Below the pieces are notes generated by a model that searched no databases, was not told the DNA's origin, and saw only the letters and a list, made by a program, of their open reading frames with translations. DNA of 64,000 bases from Serinus canaria (Eukaryota; Chordata; Aves; Passeriformes; Fringillidae), in the NCBI RefSeq assembly GCF_022539315.1, contig NC_066315.1, positions 96,391,990 to 96,455,989 on the forward strand, given 5' to 3'. Both the position numbers and the translations under genes were made by a program. Of this stretch, positions 1 to 12,700 are shown one piece after another. Position 1 is the stretch's first letter. Each line of letters begins with the position of its first letter.

Positions 1-347
1 TATTCAGGAAGTTGCCAGGGATTATCGGGACCACTTTCACAGGTGGGACTCTGATCTTTAAATACTTCTTCCGCATTAATATTTCTAAGACAGCAGTCAC
101 TTTTTTTCCCTAAGTGAAAAATGCTACAGTGCATGCTTTTATATTTTTATACTGATAATAATAGGACCATTTCATTAACTCACTGTGTTTCATAATGCTG
201 TGTTCTAGATCATCACTTTTTGAATTACATTTCTAAGTGTGTTCTCTCATTTTCAGTTATAGGAAAATATTCAATGAAGAACTTTTGCTGAAGCCCACTA
301 TTGTGTTTTCTTTTTCATCATTTTATTTTTAACTACTTCTCTTTCAG
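1..347 (+). other. TMX3: TMX3 intron (3' part)
   Basis: AT-rich intron sequence ending in a pyrimidine-rich tract and an AG at 346-347, just before the first exon of the window. Nothing else is visible. Confidence 0.8.
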
Positions 348-404
348 GGATTTCCAGTTTGGCCATATGGATGGAAATGATTACATTAATAGTTTACTAA
401 TGGA
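348..404 (+). CDS. TMX3: TMX3 exon (FGHMDGNDYIN segment)
   Basis: A 57-base exon between an AG acceptor and a GTAAGT donor. Its first base completes a codon from the upstream exon. Eighteen full codons follow (DFQFGHMDGNDYINSLLM), then two bases of a split Asp codon. This belongs to the C-terminal part of the TMX3 lumenal region. Confidence 0.92.
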
Positions 405-3400
405 GTAAGTAAATTCTTATTTGAATATTCTTTCTTCGGTTGTATTTGTTACCAAATGTATTTAATTGAAAATGATCTCACAGAAAGTTCTTGGCTTTCG
501 TGACTTAAGAAAAAAACATTGGCATCAGAATTCAGCCTGTACCATAGTATCAATTACTTGTTAAATTAAACTGTATAAATAAATAATTTAATGTTAGATG
601 TTTGGCTTACTGATAATGCTGATTGACAAAGCTTATCTTTTAGGTCTGCTTTGTTAAATTACTCTTAGAGTTGTGAGCCTTTCATTCTTGATGTATTTTT
701 ATGACATGCATAGAAATGCACTTCAGCAGGGAAGCATAGAATGCATGGAAGATGCTGTCTGCACTTGATATGTACATGGTATATTTTGAAATGTAGAAGT
801 GGTTTAACAAGATGCTTGACAGTTGCCCTTTCAGTGATCCTTTTCTACAAAATACATAATTAGAGAGTTGAGTTGTTTGGCATTTGTAGTTACCTACTTC
901 TTCTCTGGCCTTTGGAGGTCTGAAAGAAAGGAAAACCAGGAGTCAGTATTTTAGTTCTGTAAGTTTTCCAAATCCATTTCTCAGGGATCAAAACATTAAT
1001 TAAGCATGTGTTCATGCCCCATAAAGATTCTAGGAGCTTCATGTGGACCCAAAAGCACAAGGTCTGTATTTTTGTAGAATGTTTGTAGATTAGCACCTGA
1101 TTAAAAAACAATTGTCTCTCCATTAAAATTATGTGATTTGATTGAGCTGGTGCTTTATAATTGCCAAAAGTGAGACTTTCCTCACTTGCTTAATTGCTTC
1201 CCCTGTGCAGGCTCTTATGTCTGTCTGCTGAGCTCTTTCATCCTGTTTATCTGTCAGAAAAGTGTCTGGTTTTTTGTCTGAGCAAGTAGGGAAGTTATTT
1301 TGCTGATTCAACAATGTTATTCCCTTCTACTCTGCTGAGTGCCAGCACAGATGTGCATAGAAGTAGGGAAGGGAGATGAGCTTCCTGGGAGGAATGAAAT
1401 GAAGGGAAAGAAGATAGAACTGCCACTTGGAGTGGTAGTGATGTAGTGGCAAGGTTTGTTCAGCTGGTTTGTTTAACTGAATCTGCAAAATGTCTGATTT
1501 TATTATTTGTAGTATATGGAAAGTTCTGGTTCAAGTACTCACTGGCTTTTAATTATTTTCTAAACCCAGTGTATGCTTTTCAAGCATGAGTAGGAATGTG
1601 CAAGTTTGCAATTTGCAGCAAATTATGTTCAAAGTAGTGTCTCTTCATGTGGCTATGTGAATAATTTGAGTTAAAAAAAATATTACAACTGCTTCAGTTT
1701 GTCACCAGGTGGCAGCAAGTAGAAATAGAAAAAAATCTGAATAATGAGAAATGTATCACAAAACACTTTTTACTGTGCTAGGCGCACGTCGGAACAAATT
1801 CTGTTTTCTTTACAAAGGACAAAATATTGTATGATTTCTGGGGATAGAATAAAACCTTGACAAAAGTACATTTATGAATTTGATTGTAACTCCATTAGTA
1901 GACATTATAATTTTTCTGTCTTTCCAGCAGTATATGAACATGCTTTTGTTCAATTAGAAATGGTGCATTTAAGACCATGCATGAAAGAAGAAATCAGAAT
2001 ATTATGTATTTTAATTAAAATACATAATTTTATCTAAAATTTTACTTAACAATGCTTTTCAGTATTTTACTAGAAGCAAAAATACAGCTTTTTATAAGCT
2101 AAGGTGTATAATATCAGTGTCAGCTATAGGTGTATGTAGAACTCTCCTCTGCTCTCAAAAGTAACACAAATGTGCTTTTGTGAACTTTTGTATAGCATAA
2201 AGAATCTGTACATGGAGGTTACCTTTTAGCTCTACAACCAACTCCAAGAACATCAGTTATCAGACTGTTAAATTCAACAGAAACACTGCATCTAATTAGT
2301 AAAACTTGTTCTGTTTTGCTGGGAGGTCATATTTTGGCAGGAATTGGGAACTTGTTACCAGATGCTTGCAGAAACAGTGATTTGGTTTGAGTGCCTTCAA
2401 CTTAAATTTCTTCTTTGTCCCTAGTAAAGAACAGAATAAAAATTTCGAGGGGAAATATTGTATTTATTGAGTCTTATGTTCCAGGTTGCCGTGCTGTACA
2501 AGGTTGTGTTATTTGGATTTTTTTTCTAAAGTTCCGTTTAAAGGATGGCATTATTTTGCTATCCCTGTAATTTCCCTTTCAGTTTTTGAGGTGTCACCAT
2601 GCTTTCAGCTTCAGTACTGGGAAGAGAGTCTGCACCTTAAATCTTTAAGTATTCAGCTTTCTAGAAGTTCAGAAAATTGTCATATATTATTAAACTTTTT
2701 CACTTTTAGGTTTGCATTTAAATTTAAATCAAAACCAAAAGCCCCACCTAAAATGTGAGAGAAAATTAGGGATAATTTCAGTGACTCCAAAGAAAAATGG
2801 GCATCTTGAGTAAATAACCAGTATTCTCATTAAATAATTTACTATGAATTGATAGCCACAGATAAGATTGAATTCATCATCAATTTTACATGTATTACAA
2901 ATGTACAAGGATGGGACACAATAGACAGGGGTGAAAATGTAGAAAAACAAGGTTTGCATTCCTTCTGGTGTGAAGGAAGTACTTGAATTCATTACTAACA
3001 GAATTGTAGAAAATTGATCAAGACTACAGGAGATTTTAAACTTGTTTAATATATTTAAATCTTTCTTTTTAAACAATGTACTTTTGCAGTATTAAAATTT
3101 CTTAAACTGATCTTATTTTGAATTTACTGCTATAGGAAACAGAAGATTAAACTGGTTTGTGTCCAGAGATAATTTCTAACATTTTTTTCTTTCCGATTAT
3201 AATGTATGTGCACATGAAGGTTAACCGCTGAGTAATAATTCTTTTAAAACTCTGTTCCTCTTAAACCATATCTAAAATAGCTGTAGAAAAGCTATGCTTG
3301 GCATGGTTTGTTCTTTTGACTTGACCAGCAGATAAAGGTGATCAGTTAGACAATGGTTGTGTGGGATTAAATTTTTGAGTTACACTTCTGCCTTTGTGAA

Positions 3401-6400
3401 CTGAAATACTTAAAGCATTTTGTATACAAGGCTGCTATTTGTGATCTCTTACTATTTGGAAAGTCATAAGGTACCTGATTTGCAATTACTTTGGGTATGT
3501 AAAATGCTGTAAGTTTCAGTAGTGTCACTGCCACAGATGTGAAGGAAAACAATATTAATATATTACTGAGAAATGTGCCCATACCATTCATGTTCGTACC
3601 ATACCATACCTTTTCTCTTGCTTTCTTGTTTTTAAAGAACTACTATGAAGAGCACATATGAAGTGAAGATTAATAGATTTATTTTTGAAATGATGTAGGG
3701 ATTACTTGAATATTTTATATGGTGGTACTTTAAATAGATAAACTGTCTGTTTTATTTTTCCAGTGACTTGACAATCCCTACTATTGTTGTATTGAATACC
3801 TCCAATCAGCAATATTTTCTACCAGATAGGCACATTGAGAGCACAGAAGACATGGTTCAATTTATTAACAATATCCTGGATGGTACAGCTGAAGTAAGTC
3901 TTCGTTTTGGCTTGGAATATATTGGTTAGTGTTTATTTCCTTAGATGCTAAAGGAAGGAAAAAAATTTGTTACTCTGGTAGTTATGTGTGTGTTTAATAT
4001 TCCTGTTCTGTCTTACTGTCTTGGGTGCTGTCACTGAATATGTGATTGTAAATCCTGGAGTCAGGCTCTTACATGTTGTACAAAGCAAGCTTTCTTTTCT
4101 TTATAGCATAATGGTAGGCAGCTTCTTTTGATATTCCTTTTACTGGTGCAGTTGTAAATGGAGAGATTTTTATTCATCTCCTGGTTTGCATTAAATGCAT
4201 TTTTTTTTAATTTTAAATGCATAATTGAACTGCACCCTTTCTTTTGGGTGGAAAATTAATGAATCAAATAGCTGGAGGAATTACAACTTCAGAGTCAAAA
4301 AAAACCCAGTATTATACTTACTTTGAATGTTAGAAATGGACACAAGCTTACTCCTCTCTGCTTTAAAGCTAAAAAAGAGCTATCTTTTGTTAAAACAGCA
4401 AAGTTAATTGGAATTGAATGCTTGGATGTTTTTGGAGTATTTATTTCCTCAGCGTACTATAAGTTGAACAGAAAGCTATGTTGTGTGGATGAGGAAAGAG
4501 ATCATGGAGCCAAACTTTTCTTTGTGCTTCTGGGGAAAGAAGGCTTTGCCACGAAGGGGAGCTGATAGCTAATAATTTAGCTGCCTCCTGGGAGAAGCCT
4601 CTTTTATGTTCAAGCCCCAAATGACTGTATATTGAGGGCTTCCTGTGCTAGCTGAATCCCACTTTACTATATGCCTGCAGTTTTAGGTCATTGGCTGGTA
4701 ATGGCAAATAATACAGAAGATATTTGTCATATGGGGTTTATTTAATCTGCCTGGTTGATGTAGAACATGATATGGGTGGATTTATGTGCTGTTCAGGACT
4801 TAACTGGCCATGCTTTCCATTGCAATGTGAGGGGTATTGCTGTAATTTGGTGATTCTTTGTTCTTGAGTTCTCACTTTTTTAATGGTTTTTAAGTGCATT
4901 GAGTTATCAACATCAGTTAGACTCTAATTGTATGTCTCTTTCTGGTTGAAACAACAAATGTAATTGGTTTCTGTCTGCTTTTTTTTTATTTGGAGAAGAA
5001 TCATTTGTGATGCCTCACGTTTGTTGCCATACTGTCAATTAGGTCTTTCTGTCTTTTTTTTGCAATATCTCAGCTAGAGTGATTAAAAGTCAGTCTAAAT
5101 TCACATCTCTGTACAATACAAAAATATACTATAGGACTTCATTTAAGCTGTCTGTATTTAAGGTGTCTGTCTGTAAAATTGCATTACTTTGGCTGCATTC
5201 TCTGCCCAAGAAATTGTGCAGCTCTTGAGGAATGAGAGTCTTCAAAGTATGCTGGTAAACAACTAATACGATGCAGACTTTCTGAACCACAGAGAAGTTT
5301 CTGAGAAGTCTGGCTTTCCCCCTTCTCTTCCTTGGGAAGTGTTGGATTATTCAGCTGGATGATACTTTTATTCTGTAAGACTCATTTGCGAATCTCTCTC
5401 ATCTTTGTGGACTTCTTTTGCTGTTTGAGGGGTTTTTGGTCAGATCATGTGCTGATGAGTTGACTTCCAAATATGAGTTTGTTTCTCTGGCTACTCAAGG
5501 AAGGTGAAAACTGGTCCTGTTCAGCAGACAGACTGCCTTCTGGTTCATGTAGTTGTTTTGAACACTGCTGAATTAGGGGGCAGCGTAGGTATAGCCTGTC
5601 ATTGCTTGACACAGGTTTTATTTATTACACGTTCATATCTTCTCTTTGCTTAGTTCTTAAAAGTTTCTAACTGTGCTGTTGTAATCCATAAGTGGATGTT
5701 CAACAACTGCAGGAAAGTTCAGAAGAACTCTGCAGTTTTAACGTTGTTACATCAGGAGAGTTGCTAGGTTTTGTTGGTGTTTCTTTATCATACAAGAGTG
5801 TCAGCCCATTGTCTAAGTTGGCACTGATTGTTTAAAACAATTGTGAGAGACCTTTTCATGAGACTACTGAATAATCTTTATCCAAGCCTGGCAAGTGGGA
5901 GTGTCTGGGCATCATGAGATGTAAGAATAATTACTTTTCATTTCCTTCTAAAGGGACTTAAGATTGCAAGGTCTGAAGAATGAACTTTTGGAATCATAAC
6001 TGAAAAGTGTCAGCAGTTTTGACATGGTTCCATTTGAAATTTCAGGCACAGGGTGGTGATGGACTTCTGCAACGAATCAAGAGAATAATCTATGATGCCA
6101 AGTCTACTATAGTGGTAAGTTTTATTTTTTGTTGAATTAGATGATGCCCTTTTTAGTCTGGATACAAATACTTTAAGAGGGTTTAAAAATATTTTTATAT
6201 TAGTAGTTTTATATTGTATATATTGTGTATATATTATAGCTATATGTATAGGTTTAAGCCAAATGAAATTCTTGATTAAATTTTTAATAATGTGTGTGAG
6301 AAATCTCAACATATCTTAGTTTCTTCATTTTTCACTGCTTTTCTATATGCCTGACATTCATTTTAAGGGATAGAACAGAGAGAATTCAAGGTCATTTCCT

Positions 6401-7772
6401 TGACCCTTTTGACATCCTTACCTGAAACTGGTACCATTTCACTGTTCTGACGAATGTTGCATTTTTGTTTAATTACTTAGAGCATAAGGGGATTAAATAC
6501 TACTCTTTGTGTAGTTTTGAAACAAACATTTTTACATTTTACATCTCTCTCTCATAAGTTAATTATGCTTAACAAAATTTTGTTGAGAAGATGTACACAA
6601 ATCCATTTCTTCTCTTGTCCTACACAAGCAAATAAACCTATGCTGTGAATTTAAGCTGAAATTCACTTGCTTCTAAATGAGTGTCTTCCAAACTTCTGTG
6701 AAAGTAAAGTGTTTAGCCACCAGTTTCTGAAACCATTGATCCTTTTTCCTGTGCCATTAAGCTACTCCTCAACAGGAAGCTCTCTGGAATTTTTCTGCAG
6801 ACTAATTTTTGACAAGGCACAATTAAGATGTGAAACTTTTTTCTTCTAAGTGGATTTTAATGCTCTTAGAACAATTGTTTCTAAAACTTCAGAGAAGGCA
6901 TAGGATATGCAGTTGGCATGTAAACATTAACTATCCCAGTGCAATATTGTAATACTCAACTTGTGTCATTTTTTATGACCCTATAGTAGAAATTGCTGAG
7001 GTTGAGGACTCCTTGCCATTTTTGCAGAAGAAAGCAAACAGATGAACCTTACAAAAAAACCTCACAAAGCAACAGCAATGATAAAACTCAAACCAAACAA
7101 GCAGAAAAATCAAAATAACACATCCATTAGGACGAGAGGACACAGTCTTGAGTTGTGCCAGGGAAGGTTTATGTTGGACATTAGAAGAGGTTGTTGACAG
7201 AAAGGGTGATTGGGCATTGGAATGGGCTGCCTAGAGATGTGATAGGGTTCACCATCCCTGGAGGTCTTTAAGAAAAGACTGGATGTGGCACTTAGTGCTG
7301 TGCTTTTGTTGGTGGTGTTATGTCATAGGTTGGACTTGATGATCTGAAAGGTCTTTTCCAACCTAGTTGATTCTGTGATCCCTCCAAAAATCACTGATTT
7401 TCATTTTGGATTTTTTTTATTTAATAAATACACAGAGTGATAAGAGAAGTAATGCAGTAACTTTCTATGTTCACTGAAAGTGGTTTTTACTTTCTATTTC
7501 AACAGTCTGTGTTCAAGAGTTCACCATTGCTGGGATGCTTTCTCTTTGGGTTACCCCTGGGGGTCATCAGCATCATGTGTTATGGAATCTGCACAGCTGA
7601 TACAGAGGGAGAGGTATTTGAGCATGAGGGAGCCAAAAGAGAAAGTGGTGATCGAGAGCTCACAGATGAAGGCAGTGAGGAAGAACAAGAGGAGGAAAAG
7701 AATGGAAAATACACAGAACTTTCAGATGGAGAGCTTAAACAGAAAGACATTATGGAAAAGAAAAAAGACTAA
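348..7772 (+). CDS. TMX3: TMX3, C-terminal part (last four coding exons)
   Basis: Four exons (348-404, 3764-3893, 6046-6114, 7506-7772) splice in frame into the C-terminal part of thioredoxin-related transmembrane protein 3, an ER-membrane member of the protein disulfide isomerase family. The first three encode the end of the lumenal thioredoxin-like region, including the recognisable stretches FGHMDGNDYIN, VVLNTSNQQYFL and DMVQFINNILDG. The last encodes one transmembrane helix, a short acidic cytosolic tail and a terminal KKKD, which fits a dilysine-type ER-retrieval signal. The catalytic CGHC thioredoxin domain lies upstream of the window. All junctions are GT-AG and no frameshift or stop interrupts the frame. 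The cytosolic tail differs from the mammalian one in sequence but keeps its acidic character and KKKD end. The identification rests on remembered similarity to vertebrate TMX3 and is strong because long stretches match. Confidence 0.95.
405..3763 (+). other. TMX3: TMX3 intron
   Basis: AT-rich intron of about 3.4 kb between matched donor GTAAGT and acceptor TTTCCAG. The short open frames in it on either strand resemble nothing I know. No clear mobile element is seen. Confidence 0.8.
3764..3893 (+). CDS. TMX3: TMX3 exon (NTSNQQYFL segment)
   Basis: A 130-base exon that completes the split Asp codon and ends in phase 0 at a GTAAGT donor. It encodes DDLTIPTIVVLNTSNQQYFL and then a stretch ending in INNILDGTAE. 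Both closely match vertebrate TMX3. This is the end of the last thioredoxin-like fold of the lumenal region. Confidence 0.94.
3894..6045 (+). other. TMX3: TMX3 intron
   Basis: AT-rich intron of about 2.2 kb with canonical GT and AG ends. No gene or identifiable repeat is seen. Confidence 0.8.
6046..6114 (+). CDS. TMX3: TMX3 exon (lumenal linker before the membrane helix)
   Basis: A 69-base, phase-0 exon of 23 codons. It reads AQGGDGLLQRIKR and then IIYDAKSTIV, leading up to the transmembrane segment. It lies between a TTTCAG acceptor and a GTAAGT donor. Confidence 0.93.
6115..7505 (+). other. TMX3: TMX3 last intron, containing a CR1 fragment
   Basis: AT-rich intron with canonical ends. It carries a CR1 LINE fragment at about 7129-7381, listed separately, some 125 bases before the last coding exon. 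Confidence 0.8.
7129..7381 (+). mobile_element. CR1 LINE fragment, 5'-truncated
   Basis: This has the typical 3' end of avian CR1: a phrase of the type GGGCTGCCTAGAGATGTG, then GGAGGTCTTTAAGAAAAGACTGGATG, then TTGGACTTGATGATCT, and an end in TCCAACCTAGTTGATTCTGTGAT. No reverse transcriptase frame is present, so it is a dead 5'-truncated copy in sense orientation. The subfamily is not determined. Confidence 0.88.
7506..7772 (+). CDS. TMX3: TMX3 last coding exon (membrane helix, acidic tail, KKKD)
   Basis: Begins after a TTTCAACAG acceptor and ends at a TAA. It encodes SVFKSSPLLGCFLFGLPLGV and the rest of a roughly 20-residue hydrophobic helix, then a Glu/Asp/Lys-rich cytosolic tail of about 60 residues ending KKKD. 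The Lys at -3 and -4 fits the KKxx ER-retrieval rule. An alternative frame across the same DNA is also open but has no homology. Confidence 0.95.
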   Translation, partial: SVFKSSPLLGCFLFGLPLGVISIMCYGICTADTEGEVFEHEGAKRESGDRELTDEGSEEEQEEEKNGKYTELSDGELKQKDIMEKKKD

Positions 7773-9719
7773 CTTGTTTAGCAAGAGAATTCTCTAGAAT
7801 TTCCAAATAGACTTATTTATTGGCAGTTGTCTTTTATTGGTTATCTTCATGAAAGAGGATCATTTTATCTGCATAATGGTAGTTTTGACTTGCATGTATT
7901 CACATTTTCTCAGAAATTGACAGAAAAAAATGGATGTTCTCTTAATTGTCCTTAGTAGATTAACAAAGAGCAATTTAAACTGAAGAAATTTTCAGGTACA
8001 GTTCTATACCATTTTTGTAAGAGCTTTGAATTGTTCATTTCCAGAACACAGATAATGTTACTCGACCTTACTATGTGTGATGAACTGCTACTAATATAGC
8101 CCAGCTATGCACTGATTCCTGTAAAATTAAAGCTGAAAACAAGGAAAGGTTAAGAGAGCTATAAAGTGTTTTAGAGCCTGAAAGCTGAAGACAACTTAAA
8201 AGTTTCCTAAGGAGTCACATGTTCTACCTGTCACACATTATTATGGGAAAAGAAAAACAAAACCAAAACAACAAACTTTTCTATTCCCTCAAATTAAATG
8301 TAAATTTTTGGGAATTGCAGGACCGTTCTACCATGTAATAATATAATTATTAGCAGTCAAGAATGTTTACTAGATACAGAATATGGGAATTTTATGCTAA
8401 ATGTTTATTAGTGCTTTAGCAGCTAAAAATATTGGAAAATTATGTTAAAAACCTTTTAGAACATGATTGCCTGTTAATTACTTTCTGTGAGTGCTTGCAC
8501 ACTTAGAGTGCAAAGAATCTGTAAGATTTCTGAATCCACAGCACAGCTCTGTAAAGGAAGACGTCAGTATGAACACCTGACTATTTGTATAACTCTCTAA
8601 TGACAAGCTTTTTGACTGGTGTATATTTATTTTACAGTGTTTACTTGAGACTGTTACATTCTTTGAGATAGGTACTTTTGTTTGAGACTGTTACCTACTC
8701 TGAAGGAGGGAGTTAATGAAGCTTAATATTAACATTGATAAAGATTGATCAGTATAAAGCATGTTTGTTACCTGTTTCATCCTAAAAGCCACTTTTAGTA
8801 TGAACCTTTGACTGCAAAAAGGACTAATTTGTGTCCGGGGCTAAAACTCTCCAGCGATAAGCTATAAAGCAGCCTTTGGCATCAATGTCCTGAAAAGTAC
8901 CACAAAAAGAAAACTTATATTACTCTGCCTCAAACTATTCATGCTGGGTTTTTTAGTTTTATTTCTCTTTTTTTTTATTTAAGGGTATATTACTGTATAA
9001 TACAAAATATTATGTCCTCCTTATAAGGCAGCTTGATCACATAAGAAATTGCTATTTAGTGCTGCAGCACTAAATTAAGGAATTTTAAATAATAACCATG
9101 AATAAGCTGAAATAGACAAGTTCTATGTTTGAGTAAATTTGATGATGCTGTAGAATCATAAGCAGGGAAAATGTATTGCATTCTTCTTTCCTGTGGGAAA
9201 GAAACTTGTTTCTTCTGTTGAAGTAGCTTGGTAACAACTGGCTTCAGTTTGCCATGCAGAGTACCTTAAGTAGATCTCTGACTTGAAAGATTTTGGTTAT
9301 CAAACAGTATAAACTGTGATAAACGTGTAAAAAGATTAGGAATTTTTTTTAAAAAATCCCATGCCTGATTATGAATACAAACCTTTTCCTTTTTGAAGGA
9401 AAAATTATAAGTGAGGTCATAGAACGGTGAGTAGCAGGTATCTGATACGTTTTTTTCCCCCTTTTTATGTTTTCTCTGTTTTCTTTCTATGAATTGCCTT
9501 TTTTCATTTTTCTCATTATAGCCAGTTACACATAGTGACTTGAGTTTTCTTGCTTTTTGTTGAGGTTTTATTTTTTTGGTAGAACCTTTAAGAGGTGTAG
9601 GTTTAGCATATACATGAGGAATAGGTGCTTAAAAATGTGTTTAGAAAGGGGTATTTTTTTTAATGGTATTGAGCTCCTTAGCTGTTTATTGAAAAAAAAT
9701 TTAAAAATCACTTAATAAA
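7773..9719 (+). other. TMX3: Putative TMX3 3' untranslated region
   Basis: AT-rich, non-coding sequence after the stop. Candidate polyadenylation signals are ATTAAA at 8126-8131 and AATAAA at 9714-9719, with another AATAAA at 9886-9891. I cannot tell which one is used, so the end given here is arbitrary. Confidence 0.4.
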
Positions 9720-12700
9720 AAACATGTACATTTCTTTGGACTTCTGCACAACTCAGTGCTGATAGTCAAAATGTAGGGCTATTACGGCAGTAGTATGTTT
9801 TCTTTGTCTATTTTCTTAAGATTTCAGTACAGATCAGTTGCATATTTAATGTTGGCTCAGGCTGGAAACCTGCAGCTTTTGACTTAATAAAAAAACCTGA
9901 AGTGGTCACTGGAACCATGCTGTTCCTTCTCTGGAGTGTAATGAAAAGAAAAAAAAAACTGCCTGAGTTCTGCTGCACTGCTAAGAATTGTTTCAACATG
10001 GAGCCTTCTTTTTTTGTGGTTATTTTTGTTTGTGTTTCTAGTCAGTAGTAGCCAGTTGAAGTATTAGCTGGGAAGTATTCTGAGAGGTGGACCTGAAAAA
10101 TGATAAATACTGTGGAAGAAACAGATCACACTAGGATCTGTTCAAACTGTAGCACTTAATAGTGGGGTTAGGAGGAAAGCCTGTGTGTCTGTCACTTCTG
10201 AGCTCTAATATCAGATGTGTACTGAATGTTGAAAATTAGACTTGAAATGTACTGCTGTTTTCATCAAATCCTTCCCCCAGCTACATTGTACAAGTCATGG
10301 GGAGAAAAAAGGGGGACAAGTCATATACTGGGTGTCAGAAGTGATGTGAAATTCAGGTGTTTGCTGTGGTCACTCAAGTAATCTAGAATGCTGTTTGAGG
10401 ACGGGCATTTTTATTTCTTTTCTTCAGTCTCTAGAGGTTTCTTAAAGCAACTTCACTGTAATAACTTTGGATTCATAAAACAAAGCTGCTTTTTTAAGTC
10501 AAGTGTAAGCCTTTTGTTTTTCTGTAATAAAAAGGATTTAAAAGAGCTTGTTTCCTTTGGATTAATTTACAGTGTGAAGCTGAGATGTTGCATGTTGTGT
10601 AGGAGGCTGTTTCCTGGGATGTTTGTTATAAGTGTACTTTAGGCCCCCAGTCCTGCAGTGCAGAAATGCAGCTGCTATTCTGCAGGATTTAGAAAATAGT
10701 CTCTAGAGGTAGGAGTTCATATTTGCTTGTCTGTGATTTAATGAGCACTCTTGCAGTATAACACAAATGAATTTCTGAAAAAGCGGTGTTAAAAGATCCG
10801 ACCTACAGGAGTTTCTGTAGCAAAGGGAACCTGAGTCAGCCTGTCCTAGCTTCCATTTCCTTCTGGAAGCACTTGAGTAGTCCTGGCACTTGGACGTGCA
10901 CAGTCTCATGCTGCTTCATTGTTTGCCTGAGCTGTTTTAACAGCTCTTGTCCACACTGTGGTGCTCACTGCTTAAAGGACGGGAGGATGGCACTCTCAGA
11001 CATCTCATGTGATGAAGATGGCACAAAAGTGCTTAATTCTCATGAAGTACTTAAGTAAAAGGTTCAGCTTGCTCTGTTTTGATCCAGAACTAATTTACTC
11101 TATTTCTCTTTTGTCAGCATGTTTGGAGAAGCAATTGTATTTGGAGGAGTGGGAGGGTGGAGAATTGTTCTGTTGACAGCCAAAAGCTCAAGTCAGTGAA
11201 AAGGGTGCAAAACCAGAATGTATTTCGCTTAAGCTGTTGAAATCTCCTGAGACTACAGATGTTTCAGGCTGTATTATCCTGTGACAGACTGGTACTGGCT
11301 CTCAAATCTCATGGAGCAAAGCCACTTTCTGCAGTTTTGTTCTCATCACTGAGCACATCTCTAACAGATCGAATCACACTGAGCTCTGGCACCTGACATT
11401 GCTGGAACCAACAGAGACAATTTTGACAGTATTATGCTGAATGCTTTGTTGGGCTCCTGGGAGGTTTTCCTAAACTGCCTAGGCAGTGTACATGTTCCTG
11501 AAACAATCCCTGGTTTCTGAAATTTTAACCATTTTAAAGGATTACTGCAACTATCCTGTATACAGTTTACTGACATAAAGCACCATTTAGCAGCTGATGT
11601 GAACTCTCCTGTTGCTAGCAAACTTCCTTCTGCTTATACACTGAGAAGAGAAAAATGCAGGAATAGCAAGTATACACAGACTAAAAGTATTTTACATAAA
11701 GCATTTTTGAATGGAGAATTGTGGCAATAATATTCAGCAATAAAACCTTTGAAGAGAAGCAAGGAAACCTCTAAGGGAATTACTAGTAAGAGGAATAGAA
11801 TTGCTTTGTCGTTCAGTTGCAAGATTGGCATAGATTTCATCTGGGTTGATGACTGTCCTGGCCAAAATAGTGGGTGGTTTTAGGCTGTTTTAGGAGATGT
11901 AAGCTTTGCTAAGCTCTACAGTTTACACATGAAGGAGATGAAAATTATGTAGTGAGAAGCAATGGGAATGGGAGAAAGGAATGGAGGAGGGCCATATGTT
12001 TTCATACCAGTGTCTTGTGCTATGAGCTACAAGGTATGCATGTAAGTCCTTCCAAAAGAAATCTTCTATTTTCTACTTTCTGTGCAGAGAGCCTTTGGCT
12101 GTTAAATTTGCCTGCCATACCACGAGTAACATTACTACCAAATCAAGGTTATTTGTGGAAGTTTTTGCTGTTCCTCCACAGAAATGTAACAACAGGTTAC
12201 TCAAATAAGACACTTTAATGGTCATCATTTGTTCAAAACCCCAGCTCTCTTTTGTCTTAGGTTGCTACACCTCTACTTTAAAGGAATGACACTTTGTAGC
12301 ATACTTAAATTTGTGCTAAGGTGGCAACTTGTAGTCTTAATGCATTCAGGAACTAAAGATCCAATCAATAATGTAGGATGTGTATTTTCATCTTAAAGAA
12401 GTGGTTGGGTTTTTCTAAATTAAAAAAAAATACATATATTGCAATGTGGCTGCAATTTTATTCTCTTTACTTGAATAGCAAATGTAGACTCAATCTAAAA
12501 TAGACAATATGCTGTTCATGGACTGTTAAAACTTTCTCACAACCCTAAAAGAAAACAAAAGGACTTTATGACTTCAGTACCTAAGTTTTTAATCCCCTCC
12601 CAAAGTAATTTTTTTTTTCTTTTATCATTGAGTCATTTTCACTTGGAACTGACTAACTTTCCTGTTAATCTTCTTTTTTTTTTCTTAGCATGCTTTTATG

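Noticed and set aside
7480..7797. Second open frame over the last TMX3 exon
   Set aside because: It overlaps the real TMX3 frame, crosses the splice acceptor and has no family similarity.
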